Source: an uncultured Verrucomicrobia subdivision 3 bacterium (GTDB taxonomy: Bacteria > Verrucomicrobiota > Verrucomicrobiia > Limisphaerales > UBA11358). From it: 38,809 bases of DNA. Every line of letters begins with the position of its first letter. Position 1 is the first letter of the stretch. This document shows positions 31,905 to 38,809 of this stretch, one piece after another. The stretch lies in contig CAIZWI010000068.1 of NCBI GenBank assembly GCA_903936645.1, positions 1 through 38,809 on the forward strand, given 5' to 3'. The position numbers were made by a program, and so were the translations under genes. The notes beneath the pieces are model-generated. The model was not told where the DNA came from. It made no database searches and saw only the letters and a list, made by a program, of their open reading frames with translations.

Positions 31905-33287
31905 TTAGCGCATCAATTGTTTTTCCAGGTAACTCACCACCTGCCGCACATTGGGATCCACTTCCATGCGGTCTTTCACCAGGCGGCAGGCATGCATCAC
32001 CGTGCCGTGATCGCGCCCGCCAAAGGCCTCGCCAATCGAGTTCAGGGAGGTTTCCGTCATTTGCCGGGAGAGATACATCGCAATCTGCCGGGGAAAAGCG
32101 ATGTTTTCCGGGCGGCGTTTGCTGGTCATGTCCGCCAGCCGGATGTCAAAATGCTCCGCCACCTTTTTTTGGATGACTTCGATGCTGATCGAGAACCGGC
32201 CTTCTTCGTGCAAGATTTCGCGCAATAGACCCTCAATGACTTCGATGGTTAATTTTTTGCCGGTGAGCGAGGCAAAGGAGGCCACGCGAATGAGCGCGCC
32301 TTCCAGCCGGCGCACATTGGTGCGAATGCGGTTGGCCAGAAAGTCGAGTACCTCCTCGGGCAGCGACACATTCATGATGTGCGCCTTCTTGTTCAGAATC
32401 GCGCGGCGCATTTCCACGTCCGGCGGCTGCAAGTCCGTGACCAAACCCCATTCGAAGCGCGACACCAGCCGGCCTTCCAAACCTTGAATTTCGCTGGCCG
32501 GGCGGTCGCACGTCAGCACGATCTGCTTGTGCGATTCGTGCAGGGCGTTAAACGTATGGAAAAATTCCTCCTGAATGCGTTCCTTGCCCGCCAAAAACTG
32601 GATGTCGTCAATCAACAGCACGTCCGTCTGCCGGTGCTTTTTGCGAAAAGCCGCGAGTTTGTTGTGCTGAATCGCATCAATGTACTCGTTCGTGAACTTT
32701 TCGGAGGATAAATAGGCCACCCGGGCGTTTTTCTTGTTGATGGCCACCTGCTGGCCAATCGCATGCAGCAAATGCGTCTTGCCCAGCCCCACCCCCCCGT
32801 AAAGAAACAGGGGATTATAGGATTTTCCCGGGGCCTGCGCCACGGCCAGGGCCGCCGCGTAGGCGAAATTGTTGTTATTCCCCACCACGAACGATTCGAA
32901 GGTGTTCTTGGGATTAAAATGCGGGTCCCCATTGGCACCCACCCGTTCCGCAGGGGCGGTGGGAGTCGCCGGCACGGGTTCGGCGGCCTTCGCTTTGGCC
33001 TCCGCCGCCACCGGGGCGGTCAGCACCGAGGTGCTGCCCGGGGCCACGACAAATTTGATCTGTAATTGCCGGCCGGCGGCAATCGCCAGGGCGTCCTGCA
33101 GCAGGCTCAGGTAATTATCCTTGAGCCAGACTTCACAGAATTCATTGGGAGCTTCCAGCGTGGCTTGGTGGGCGTCCACCGAGCAGGCGCGCAGCGGGGC
33201 AAACCACATGTTAAATGTGTCCCGGCTTAACTTGCCGCGCAGTTGCTCTTGCGCCAAATCCCAAATTGTTTCCGCTGTTTGCTGCAT
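31905..33287 (-). CDS. dnaA: chromosomal replication initiator protein DnaA
   Basis: 460 residues, the usual length. Domain I (1-80) starts with TIWDLAQEQLRGKLSRDTFN; an Ala/Pro-rich linker (about 90-118) follows. The AAA+ domain opens at NPKNTFESFVVGNNNNFAYA, with Walker A GGVGLGKT (164-171), Walker B VLLIDDIQF (223-231) and the arginine-bearing GLEGRLVSRFEWGL. The C-terminal domain IV carries the DnaA-box-binding signature GGRDHGTVMHACR. It unwinds the origin and loads the replicative helicase. The gene is followed by an ABC ATPase, not dnaN, and two DnaA-box-like sites lie upstream, compatible with autoregulation or an adjacent origin. Confidence 0.97.
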   Translation of the reverse strand: MQQTAETIWDLAQEQLRGKLSRDTFNMWFAPLRACSVDAHQATLEAPNEFCEVWLKDNYLSLLQDALAIAAGRQLQIKFVVAPGSTSVLTAPVAAEAKAKAAEPVPATPTAPAERVGANGDPHFNPKNTFESFVVGNNNNFAYAAALAVAQAPGKSYNPLFLYGGVGLGKTHLLHAIGQQVAINKKNARVAYLSSEKFTNEYIDAIQHNKLAAFRKKHRQTDVLLIDDIQFLAGKERIQEEFFHTFNALHESHKQIVLTCDRPASEIQGLEGRLVSRFEWGLVTDLQPPDVEMRRAILNKKAHIMNVSLPEEVLDFLANRIRTNVRRLEGALIRVASFASLTGKKLTIEVIEGLLREILHEEGRFSISIEVIQKKVAEHFDIRLADMTSKRRPENIAFPRQIAMYLSRQMTETSLNSIGEAFGGRDHGTVMHACRLVKDRMEVDPNVRQVVSYLEKQLMR

Positions 33288-33321
33288 TAGTATTCCGTCG
33301 ATTACCCTAAATTAACCTGAT

Positions 33322-33330
33322 TTATTCACC
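33322..33330 (+). promoter_or_regulatory. DnaA-box-like site (one mismatch)
   Basis: TTATTCACC, differing from the TTATNCACA consensus in the last base, 35 bases upstream of the dnaA ATG; well placed for autoregulation. Confidence 0.4.
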
Positions 33331-33617
33331 TATCCGCAAAAAGTCCGCCCGCCACCGCCGGACCCGGCCGGGCGACCACTGGCAGATTACCAGCCACCCC
33401 CCAGCATTCAAGCAATGCTTGCCGGCCACCGCATTCGAATCTCAAGAAATAGTCATAAAGTGCTTGTTTTAAGCATTTTACAAATCTTAAAAAAATAAAA
33501 CCCCGGGCTGGCTTCCAGACGTCGGGCCAGCCGGGCTGGTGATCCGGTCGGGACGCTGTTGTTTTAGGGCATTGCCGGCCCGGATACGAGGACAACATAT
33601 TAACTCTTGCTAACAAG

Positions 33618-33626
33618 TTATTCACA
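33618..33626 (+). promoter_or_regulatory. DnaA box
   Basis: TTATTCACA fits the TTATNCACA consensus exactly. It is preceded by an imperfect inverted repeat (TAACT...AGTTA, 33601-33620) and lies between dnaA and glnB. Confidence 0.55.
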
Positions 33627-33657
33627 GCCGTCTTTAAGCCAATAAAATCAAGGGTTT

Positions 33658-33686
33658 AAGCCCCGCCCAGCCGGGCGCCAGCCGGC

Positions 33687-33688
<2 letters not shown>
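33658..33688 (-). terminator. possible hairpin terminator after glnB
   Basis: CGCCC/GGGCG with a four-base loop (33664-33677), nested within AAGCC/GGCTT (33658-33662 and 33684-33688), overlaps the glnB stop codon. On the minus strand the downstream side is only moderately T-rich, so it may just as well protect the RNA end. Confidence 0.3.
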
Positions 33689-34040
<352 letters not shown>

Positions 34041-34056
34041 TTAACGGGCAATCGCG

Positions 34057-34084
34057 ATACTAGCAACGGGGGGACCGCTGTAAA
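34057..34084 (-). promoter_or_regulatory. candidate promoter of glnB
   Basis: On the minus strand TTTACA (34084-34079) and TAGTAT (34062-34057) are 16 bases apart, giving a start near 34050 and a leader of about 25 bases that includes the GGGAG ribosome binding site. Confidence 0.4.
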
Positions 34085-34676
34085 CAGGAATCTTGCGAAA
34101 CCCGCGGCGGCTCCCGGGGCCGATATCCCTGCATCGCCTGACCCACCGCGCAACCCGGCCGGGGGGCAACCAATCCGCCGGGGCCAGGGGGCCAGCACCG
34201 GCTCCGCCGAGCCCATGAGCGTCACTTGGGCGGGATTTCACCGGCATCCCCGGCTGCTTTCACCCCGGCGCGGTGGGCATGCATTCGCCCGCATGCACCC
34301 TGATGCGAGCATGCTTTACCTCGGGAAGCGCCGCTGGCCGGCCCCGTTTCAACCAAATCAGCGGGAAACTACCCGCTGGCTGGCCATCGCTGACCGGTTT
34401 GCCAGCCCCATTTTCCGGGGCGAATGCGAAATAATCCGGCCGGTGGCCGGGGAAATGCCCGCCGGGCGGCGGAGCCCTGGCCCGGTCCGGAACCGGCTGC
34501 CTACCGTATTAAACGGTCATACACCAGAGCGAAAGCCCTGTGCCTGTTGGGTAAACCCCGCGTTCCGCCCCGGCAACCCCGGGTGTCCCGCCGGCCGGCG
34601 GGGGGCGGCCGGCCGGACCACCGGCTTATGCTGTGACCAAAAGATGATAAGTTCCGCTTAAATCTCAATATGGTCG
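34085..34676. other. gene-free GC-rich stretch upstream of glnB
   Basis: No open frame here has a recognisable protein or start signal. The visible structure is three copies of GCATGC (34277-34282, 34291-34296, 34309-34314) within 38 bases, and dense GGCCGG-type short palindromes near 34590-34620. No RNA gene was recognised in this part. Confidence 0.5.
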
Positions 34677-34705
34677 TTGACAAAAATAAGGACTCATGAT
34701 TTAAT
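34677..34705 (+). promoter_or_regulatory. strong sigma70-type promoter driving the candidate small RNA
   Basis: A consensus -35 TTGACA (34677-34682), a 17-base spacer, and TTTAAT (34700-34705, one mismatch to TATAAT). This is the best promoter match in the window. The predicted start, about 34712, coincides with the first base of a hairpin. The segment is AT-rich amid GC-rich sequence. Confidence 0.7.
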
Positions 34706-34711
34706 ATTCAT

Positions 34712-34887
34712 AGTTGCAGCGGTCATCAGGACCACCAGCAACTTTGATCTTTGATCTGATAAACCAGTTTTCGGTTTGGGTTCTGGTACTGACTCAAACC
34801 GGAGTTCTCCGTAATCCTACGTTGTACTCATTCGAAAATTCCCCGGGTCTCTCGGCCACCCTCTGGCTGATTGACCCGGTTTTTTTT
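34712..34887 (+). ncRNA. candidate free-standing structured small RNA (~176 nt), family not recognised
   Basis: The stretch lies between a near-consensus promoter and a perfect intrinsic terminator on the plus strand and encodes no plausible peptide; the only open frame runs past the terminator. Visible structure: a 5' hairpin with AGTTGC (34712-34717) pairing GCAACT (34738-34743) and an inner GGTC/GACC stem (34721-34733); a TTTGATC tandem at 34743-34756; a second hairpin CGGTTTG/CAAACCG (34772-34778 and 34795-34801); an A-rich single strand near 34835; and the terminator. No plus-strand gene begins for about 2.9 kb downstream, so it is not a leader or riboswitch. The local 5' hairpin argues against 6S RNA. 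A trans-acting regulator is the simplest reading. Confidence 0.6.
34843..34887 (+). terminator. intrinsic terminator of the candidate small RNA
   Basis: CCGGGTC (34843-34849) pairs perfectly with GACCCGG (34873-34879), with an inner GCCA/TGGC stem (34855-34867), followed directly by eight T (34880-34887). It is the clearest rho-independent terminator in the window. Confidence 0.85.
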
Positions 34888-35042
34888 GCCCGCGTCCGGC
34901 GCGCGCCGTGGCGGCGGACGCTGTAATAACCGATCACTTCGGCGGTTTATCCCCCCCCAAAGCCTTGCCGCCTGGCCAAACCCCGCCTCCCGTGTCATGA
35001 ACGCCCGCCCGACCCCTGCCCAACCGGTGGTTTTGCGGGCAT
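34888..35042. other. spacer between the small-RNA terminator and the GloVer gene end
   Basis: 155 bases with no gene, promoter or hairpin that could be supported on either strand. Confidence 0.5.
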
Positions 35043-37442
35043 TCAGGGCGTGGTCAGCCGGTAGTAGCGGGCCGGGGCCCCGCTGGAGTCCAGGAAGGTG
35101 GCCGTGCCATCGGGCGCGAAGCTGCCCGCCGACAGGGGCTGCCACCCCACGGGCGGGGTGAGGCTGGGCGCGTATTGGAGGTGCACCGGGGTAGTATCGA
35201 GACCCACGGCCTGGAGTTGGGCCGTGCCATTGGGCTGCCGCGTAATGCCCGTAAAATGCGGGGTCAGGTTGAGTCGGAAGAGCGTGCCACCACCACCAGT
35301 TCCGCCCTGGCTGGTGACGCCATAGAGATTGCCATCCGGAGCGGGCCGGAGCGGGGCTCGGGGATGCGCCCCGTTGGCACTCGTGAACTGGTGGAGACCG
35401 GTCAGCGTCCCGTTGGTGGTCAGGCGAAAGAGGGTGCCATAACCGATGCGGGCCGGGTCGCTGGCGATCGCGCCACCGTTCACCGTGGTGCCATAAAGCT
35501 GGCCATCCGGGCCAAACGTGAGCCGGGCCCCCGGAATGCTGCCGTTCGTGCCGTTAAAGTAATAAATGGACGACAAAACCCCGCTGGGTGAGCGCTTGAA
35601 GACATTGCCATTGCCGCTAAAACCGTTCGGTCCGGCTTCGGCCGTGGTTCCATAGAGGGAGCCATCCGGTCCCACCGTGAGACCGCTTTCGGGCAGGTTG
35701 CCATTGGCCCCATTGAAGGTGAGATCCGTTTGCAGCGCACCCCCCGGAGTGAGCCGGTAAATCACCCCGGGTTGGTTGCCACTGGTGCCCATGGCGACCC
35801 CATAATAGTTGCCGTCAGCCCCCCGAACCGGGGCCTCCACGGGCAAGCCCAAAGCCCCCCCGGGAAAGGGAATCACCTGGGTGAAGACGCCATTCGTGGT
35901 GACGCGAAACAGGGTGCCCGCCTGGTGCGCGCCGCCCACCGCAGCGGCCCCCAGCAGCACGCCCGGCGCGTCCAACCCCAACTCGCAGGCGGGACTGCTC
36001 CCATTCGTGCCGTCAAAGGCGGCCAGCGCCGTGTAGTGGCCAGGTGGGTGAAAACGATAGAACATGCCGGCATTGTAGGCGCCGCCCAGCGTGGTAACGC
36101 CGTAGAAGTTGCCATCCGGCGCCAGGGTCAGGCCGGATGCCGGGGCCGCGCCATTAGTCTGGCCAAACGACCAGACCGTGGTGGCCGAACCGTCTGGATT
36201 CACGCGGAAAATCGTCCCGGCATTGGCCGTGCCGCCGTGCGCCGTCGTGCCGTACCATGCCCCATCCAGGCCCCGGGCCAGCCCGGCGGTGGGGCCCATG
36301 CCCTCCGGCAGCCACAGCGAAGCGAAGCTTTTCAACCCGCCCGCCGGGTCCAGTTGGAACACCCCCGACCGGTCAGTGCCGTAAAACGTGCCGTCTTGGG
36401 CCAATAACAGCGGGCCGGGGCCGGTACTGTTGTCATCGGCGGGAAACGAAACCAACGTGGAAAAGTCGCCGGCGGTGGTCACTTGATAAGCCACGCCCCC
36501 GCCGAACGCACCACCACCCGAAGTTGTGCCATACAGGGCTCCATCCGGGCCCCGGACCAGGTCGGTTTGTGGCAGCGAGCCGTTGGTGCCGGAAAATTCG
36601 GCGACCACCGCCAGCTGGCCACTGGTGGTCACCGAGTAAACCACGCCACTGCCGTTGGGGCCCCCATTCGCCGCCACATTGTACATTTTCCCATCCGGCC
36701 CCACGACGAACCGGCTACGCCCCGCGAAGCCATCTCCCGGCAATGCCACGACGGCCGTGATGGTCCCGCCCGCCGGGGCCAGCCGGTAGGCCGTTCCGCC
36801 ACTCAAAGCCCCCCCGATCAGCGTGGTGCCATACAGCAGGCCGTCGGGACCGAAACTCAAAGGTGCCTGCGGGAATTCTCCCGTCGCCGCGCTGAACTCC
36901 GCAATGGAGGTGACGATCCCGTTCGTCGTCACCGTGAAGACATTGCCCGCCCCGTTGGTGCCGCCATATTCGGTGACCCCGTAGAAAACGCCATTGGCCG
37001 CCGCCAGCAACCCGGCTTGGGGAAATTCACCATTGGGCCCATTAAAACTGGCCAGGGTGACCAACTGGCCACTGGTTGTGGCGCGAAAGACCGTCCCCAG
37101 GCCGAGCGCGCCCCCTTGCTGGGTCACCCCATAGCAGGCACCATCCGGCCCGAGCGCGAGCCCCGGGCAGGGCGGCGTGACAAACGCGGCCAGCACCCGC
37201 ACCCCGCCCGCCGGCGTCACGCGAAAGAACGCGCCTTGATTCAGCGCCCCACCCGTGGTGGAGATCCCGTAGAAATTGCCGTCCGGCGCCTGCACCAGCG
37301 CACCGGTCGGCGTGCCGGGACCATTTTGAAACTGGCCCAGGGTTTCCGGCACCAGCGCCAGGACGGGCGTGGTGCCCAGCACCAGGCACCCGGCCACCCT
37401 GGCGGTTAAGCGGGCGGTTTGATTTAGTAGTAAGTGTCTCAT
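35043..37442 (-). CDS. secreted GloVer-repeat (choice-of-anchor) beta-propeller protein
   Basis: 799 residues from the ATG at 37442-37440, which begins a signal-peptide-like stretch (MRHLLLNQTARLTARVAGCL, cleavage near LALVPE). Residues 33-733 consist of 14 tandem repeats of about 50 residues with the core GPDGxLYGTTxxGGxxxxGT, then FRxTxxG and a FxxTNG turn. This matches the GloVer repeat (TIGR03803), named for Gloeobacter and Verrucomicrobia. Fourteen units would fold as two seven-bladed propellers. The last 66 residues form the module ending YYRLTTP, similar to the tails of two other secreted proteins in the window. Function is unknown; a surface-exposed adhesive or structural role is an inference. 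The gene is divergent from the NlpC/P60-like gene. Confidence 0.85.
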   Translation of the reverse strand: MRHLLLNQTARLTARVAGCLVLGTTPVLALVPETLGQFQNGPGTPTGALVQAPDGNFYGISTTGGALNQGAFFRVTPAGGVRVLAAFVTPPCPGLALGPDGACYGVTQQGGALGLGTVFRATTSGQLVTLASFNGPNGEFPQAGLLAAANGVFYGVTEYGGTNGAGNVFTVTTNGIVTSIAEFSAATGEFPQAPLSFGPDGLLYGTTLIGGALSGGTAYRLAPAGGTITAVVALPGDGFAGRSRFVVGPDGKMYNVAANGGPNGSGVVYSVTTSGQLAVVAEFSGTNGSLPQTDLVRGPDGALYGTTSGGGAFGGGVAYQVTTAGDFSTLVSFPADDNSTGPGPLLLAQDGTFYGTDRSGVFQLDPAGGLKSFASLWLPEGMGPTAGLARGLDGAWYGTTAHGGTANAGTIFRVNPDGSATTVWSFGQTNGAAPASGLTLAPDGNFYGVTTLGGAYNAGMFYRFHPPGHYTALAAFDGTNGSSPACELGLDAPGVLLGAAAVGGAHQAGTLFRVTTNGVFTQVIPFPGGALGLPVEAPVRGADGNYYGVAMGTSGNQPGVIYRLTPGGALQTDLTFNGANGNLPESGLTVGPDGSLYGTTAEAGPNGFSGNGNVFKRSPSGVLSSIYYFNGTNGSIPGARLTFGPDGQLYGTTVNGGAIASDPARIGYGTLFRLTTNGTLTGLHQFTSANGAHPRAPLRPAPDGNLYGVTSQGGTGGGGTLFRLNLTPHFTGITRQPNGTAQLQAVGLDTTPVHLQYAPSLTPPVGWQPLSAGSFAPDGTATFLDSSGAPARYYRLTTP
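35244..37346 (-). repeat. 14 tandem GloVer repeats (period ~150 bases)
   Basis: The repeat array spans about 2103 bases, 50 codons per unit. The PDG-x-YG motif recurs at each unit in the protein. Unit 7 (the VSFPADDNSTG unit) is shorter and lacks the GG turn, and units 12 and 13 carry extra loop residues (GFSGNGN and IASDPARIG). DNA identity between units is low, so the array is old. Confidence 0.75.
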
Positions 37443-37783
37443 AGAGGCTTGAAAAACGAGGTTGTCAGGGATGAGAGTCCCGGGGCCTGAATTGGTTCCC
37501 GGTAAATTTAGCACCATCACGCCGGCGTCAGCTTAAATAAAAAAAACGCGTGTGCGTCACTGGCACAGTCGCAAGATTTCCCCGGTGAATTAAATTAAGG
37601 GCAAATGTTTGAGTTAATCCAAACCCTGCGCCTTCGTGCCCCGGCCATCGTTCGGCCGGTGACCGGCTGCGCCAGGGTTATAACTAAGTAACATTTAATA
37701 CAAAATAACTATTATCCAAACCAACGGCGATGGCCAGTGACCCCATCGCCCAACCTTCAACCAAACCAAACCAAAAACTGATT
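37443..37783. other. divergent regulatory region between the GloVer and NlpC/P60-like genes
   Basis: 341 bases without a gene. It is AT-rich at 37535-37555, 37590-37620 and 37679-37718, where promoters for both directions are likely, although no convincing -35/-10 pair could be picked. A nested dyad lies at 37622-37679, and CCAAA-type short tandem repeats precede the NlpC-like ATG. Confidence 0.5.
37622..37679. repeat. 58-base nested inverted repeat
   Basis: AACCCTG (37622-37628) pairs with CAGGGTT (37673-37679); the stem extends by three pairs past a single-base bulge. Inside, CCGGCC (37641-37646) pairs with GGCCGG (37654-37659) around a seven-base loop. No T run follows on either strand, so it is not a standard terminator; an operator or a structured leader is possible. 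Confidence 0.5.
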
Positions 37784-38500
37784 ATGCGTAAATTCACCCT
37801 CCCCCTGGGCCTGACTCTGGGTCTGGCCCTTTGCCCCAACCTGCCGGCCCAAACCCATTTGACCAATGCGGAAAACCTCGTCCTGGACCTCGTTCAGTCC
37901 TCGCAAACGGCCGCTCTTTGGCCCAATGTTTACGGCCTTCCCGAATACATCAATTGGAATGGCCCCCACAGCACCGCCAAAACTGAATGCTCGAGTTTTG
38001 CCACCCTCTTGCTGGAATACTCCTATGGCTGGACGGCCACCAATTTTGTCAACTGGATGGGCCATGCCTCCCCGGACGCGGCGATTTATCACGACACCAT
38101 TGCTGCTCAAAAGGGGTTTAAACAAATCCTGACCGTGGATCAAATTCATCCCGGGGATTTTCTCGCGATTGTGTATTACCCCGAATACCAATCCCCTTCC
38201 GGCCACGTCATGCTCGTGCAGGACCTGCCCCAACCCAACAACACGAAGCCTCTGATCGCCGGCACCACCCAATGGACCATTCCCGTGATCGACAGCAGCA
38301 GCAGTTATCATGGCACGAATGATACCCGGTATCACCATCCCGGCGGCATCGGTTATGGCACCTTCCGCCTGTATGCCAAACCCGATGGCACCGTGGCCGG
38401 CTATACCTGGAGCCTGTTGAGCACCAGCACCACCAATTATGTGCCCCAGGCCACTTCCACCAACCACGGTAACCATCTGGTGATTGGCCGTTTGAATTAA
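37784..38500 (+). CDS. secreted NlpC/P60-like (papain-fold) protein
   Basis: 238 residues from ATG 37784, which begins a signal peptide (MRKFTLPLGLTLGLALCPNL, cleavage near LPAQT); the open frame continues 18 codons upstream without a better start. Cys69 in TECSSFATLLLEYSYG and His141 in PSGHVMLVQDLP, with HPGDFLA (122-128) between them, are spaced as in NlpC/P60 and CHAP-type cysteine peptidases. These cut peptide bonds in cell-wall peptidoglycan or act as amidases. The third polar catalytic residue could not be fixed. The gene stands alone, divergent from the GloVer gene; a GC-rich inverted repeat follows at 38521-38556. Confidence 0.7.
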   Translation: MRKFTLPLGLTLGLALCPNLPAQTHLTNAENLVLDLVQSSQTAALWPNVYGLPEYINWNGPHSTAKTECSSFATLLLEYSYGWTATNFVNWMGHASPDAAIYHDTIAAQKGFKQILTVDQIHPGDFLAIVYYPEYQSPSGHVMLVQDLPQPNNTKPLIAGTTQWTIPVIDSSSSYHGTNDTRYHHPGGIGYGTFRLYAKPDGTVAGYTWSLLSTSTTNYVPQATSTNHGNHLVIGRLN

Positions 38501-38520
38501 GCGCTTGTGCCCACCAACGC

Positions 38521-38556
38521 CCGGGCGTCCTCTCGCCTGTCTGTGGGGACGCCCGG
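38521..38556 (+). terminator. GC-rich hairpin after the NlpC/P60-like gene
   Basis: CCGGGCGTCC (38521-38530) pairs perfectly with GGACGCCCGG (38547-38556) across 16 bases, 20 bases past the stop codon. There is no T run, so it is either a weak terminator or an RNA-stabilising hairpin. Confidence 0.35.
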
Positions 38557-38569
38557 CCTCCGTCGGTTC

Positions 38570-38623
38570 AGCCTGGAATCCGTGTGGGATCGCGCCGGGA
38601 TTAGCCTGGAATCGATCTGGGAT
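38570..38623. repeat. short direct repeat, period 33
   Basis: AGCCTGGAATC is repeated exactly at 38570-38580 and 38603-38613, each followed by a similar TGGGAT segment (to 38590 and 38623). Confidence 0.6.
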
Positions 38624-38809
38624 GACCCCAAGCCGTGTCCTCCCCCCACCCCTCCAAAGGCGGACCGGGCCACCGTGACTTGAGCGCCGACGAAAGTTCT
38701 GGTGCGGCCGGTTCCCGCCTTCAGGCTGGCCACCTACCCCGTTCCACCTCGGCCCCCCGCCCCCTGCGGTTTTTCCCGGATAACCATTCGCCGCCGGCCG
38801 GCAGCAAAC

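Larger units (their letters stand above)
33288..33686. other. dnaA-glnB intergenic region, candidate replication origin
   Basis: About 400 bases without a gene. They contain a perfect DnaA box TTATTCACA (33618-33626), a one-mismatch box TTATTCACC (33322-33330) in the same orientation, and an AT-rich stretch at 33441-33500 that could serve as an unwinding element, with a TGCTT/AAGCA hairpin at 33461-33475. Only two boxes were found, fewer than in most known origins, so simple dnaA autoregulation remains possible. Confidence 0.4.
38501..38809. other. gene-free region at the right edge
   Basis: No supported gene. It contains a 10-bp perfect inverted repeat (38521-38556) and two copies of a 21-base AGCCTGGAATC...GGGAT unit, 33 bases apart (38570-38590 and 38603-38623). 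A gene could begin beyond the edge. Confidence 0.5.

Noticed and set aside
34215..34661. 148-codon open frame in the gene-poor region
   Set aside because: Composition rich in Pro/Arg/Gly/Cys with no hydrophobic core, domain or ribosome binding site; looks like random GC-rich open frame.
34712..34887. 6S RNA
   Set aside because: The length is similar, but 6S RNA closes its two ends in a long stem; here the 5' end forms its own local hairpin and the 3' end is an intrinsic terminator stem.
38497..38733. 78-codon minus-strand open frame at the right edge
   Set aside because: It covers the inverted repeat and direct repeats and its Arg/Gly/Ser-rich product matches nothing.

Overview
The window looks like chromosomal DNA of a GC-rich, Gram-negative-type bacterium of the phylum Verrucomicrobiota, most likely near the Pedosphaera/Limisphaerales group. 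This is an inference from gene content: GloVer repeats, a PEP-CTERM protein, a hydrazine-synthase-alpha-like secreted cytochrome, a very large secreted beta-helix/lyase-like protein, kinases with extracytoplasmic beta-rich sensors, and secreted proteins ending in a [FY][WY]R[LI]xxxP tail. No rRNA, tRNA or CRISPR array was seen.

Layout. (1) 1-262: the 5' end of an IS630-family element, cut by the window edge and abutting the stop codon of the next gene. (2) 260-9290, all minus strand: a tightly packed seven-gene set running histidine kinase, NarL/LuxR-type regulator, SGNH-hydrolase/TPR protein, DUF5989 (SxtK-like) peptide, NodU/CmcH/SxtI-type carbamoyltransferase, SxtJ-like membrane protein, second SGNH-hydrolase/TPR protein. 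It reads as a signal-controlled O-carbamoylation and ester-modification module at the membrane and is the most interesting system here. (3) 9449-13902, plus strand: a double-length U32-family protein (RlhA-like), then a sigma54-activator-type AAA+ regulator with a dead receiver, and a small membrane protein. (4) 13992-22836, minus strand: three secreted proteins (HzsA-like c-type cytochrome, PEP-CTERM protein, and an 1836-residue beta-helix/lyase-like protein). (5) 23053-26916, minus strand: a second two-component pair whose kinase carries a WD40-like propeller sensor. (6) 27095-29023: an OPT-family transporter. (7) 29054-34025, minus strand: a zinc-ribbon/rhomboid/Sel1 fusion, an ABC ATPase, dnaA with a candidate origin region, and the PII protein GlnB. 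(8) 34026-38809: a gene-poor stretch with a strong candidate for a free-standing structured small RNA (34712-34887), a 14-repeat GloVer secreted protein, and a secreted NlpC/P60-like protein.

How things fit together. Two kinase/regulator pairs sit next to envelope or secreted functions. Three of the secreted proteins, otherwise unrelated, share a C-terminal module that may direct sorting or attachment. The housekeeping anchors are dnaA and glnB; dnaN is not beside dnaA. Several intergenic dyads (9345-9362, 22900-22936, 37622-37679) are placed where operators or structured leaders would be expected. Start codons were moved inward from the longest open frame wherever a signal peptide, an upstream gene end or a ribosome binding site argued for it.
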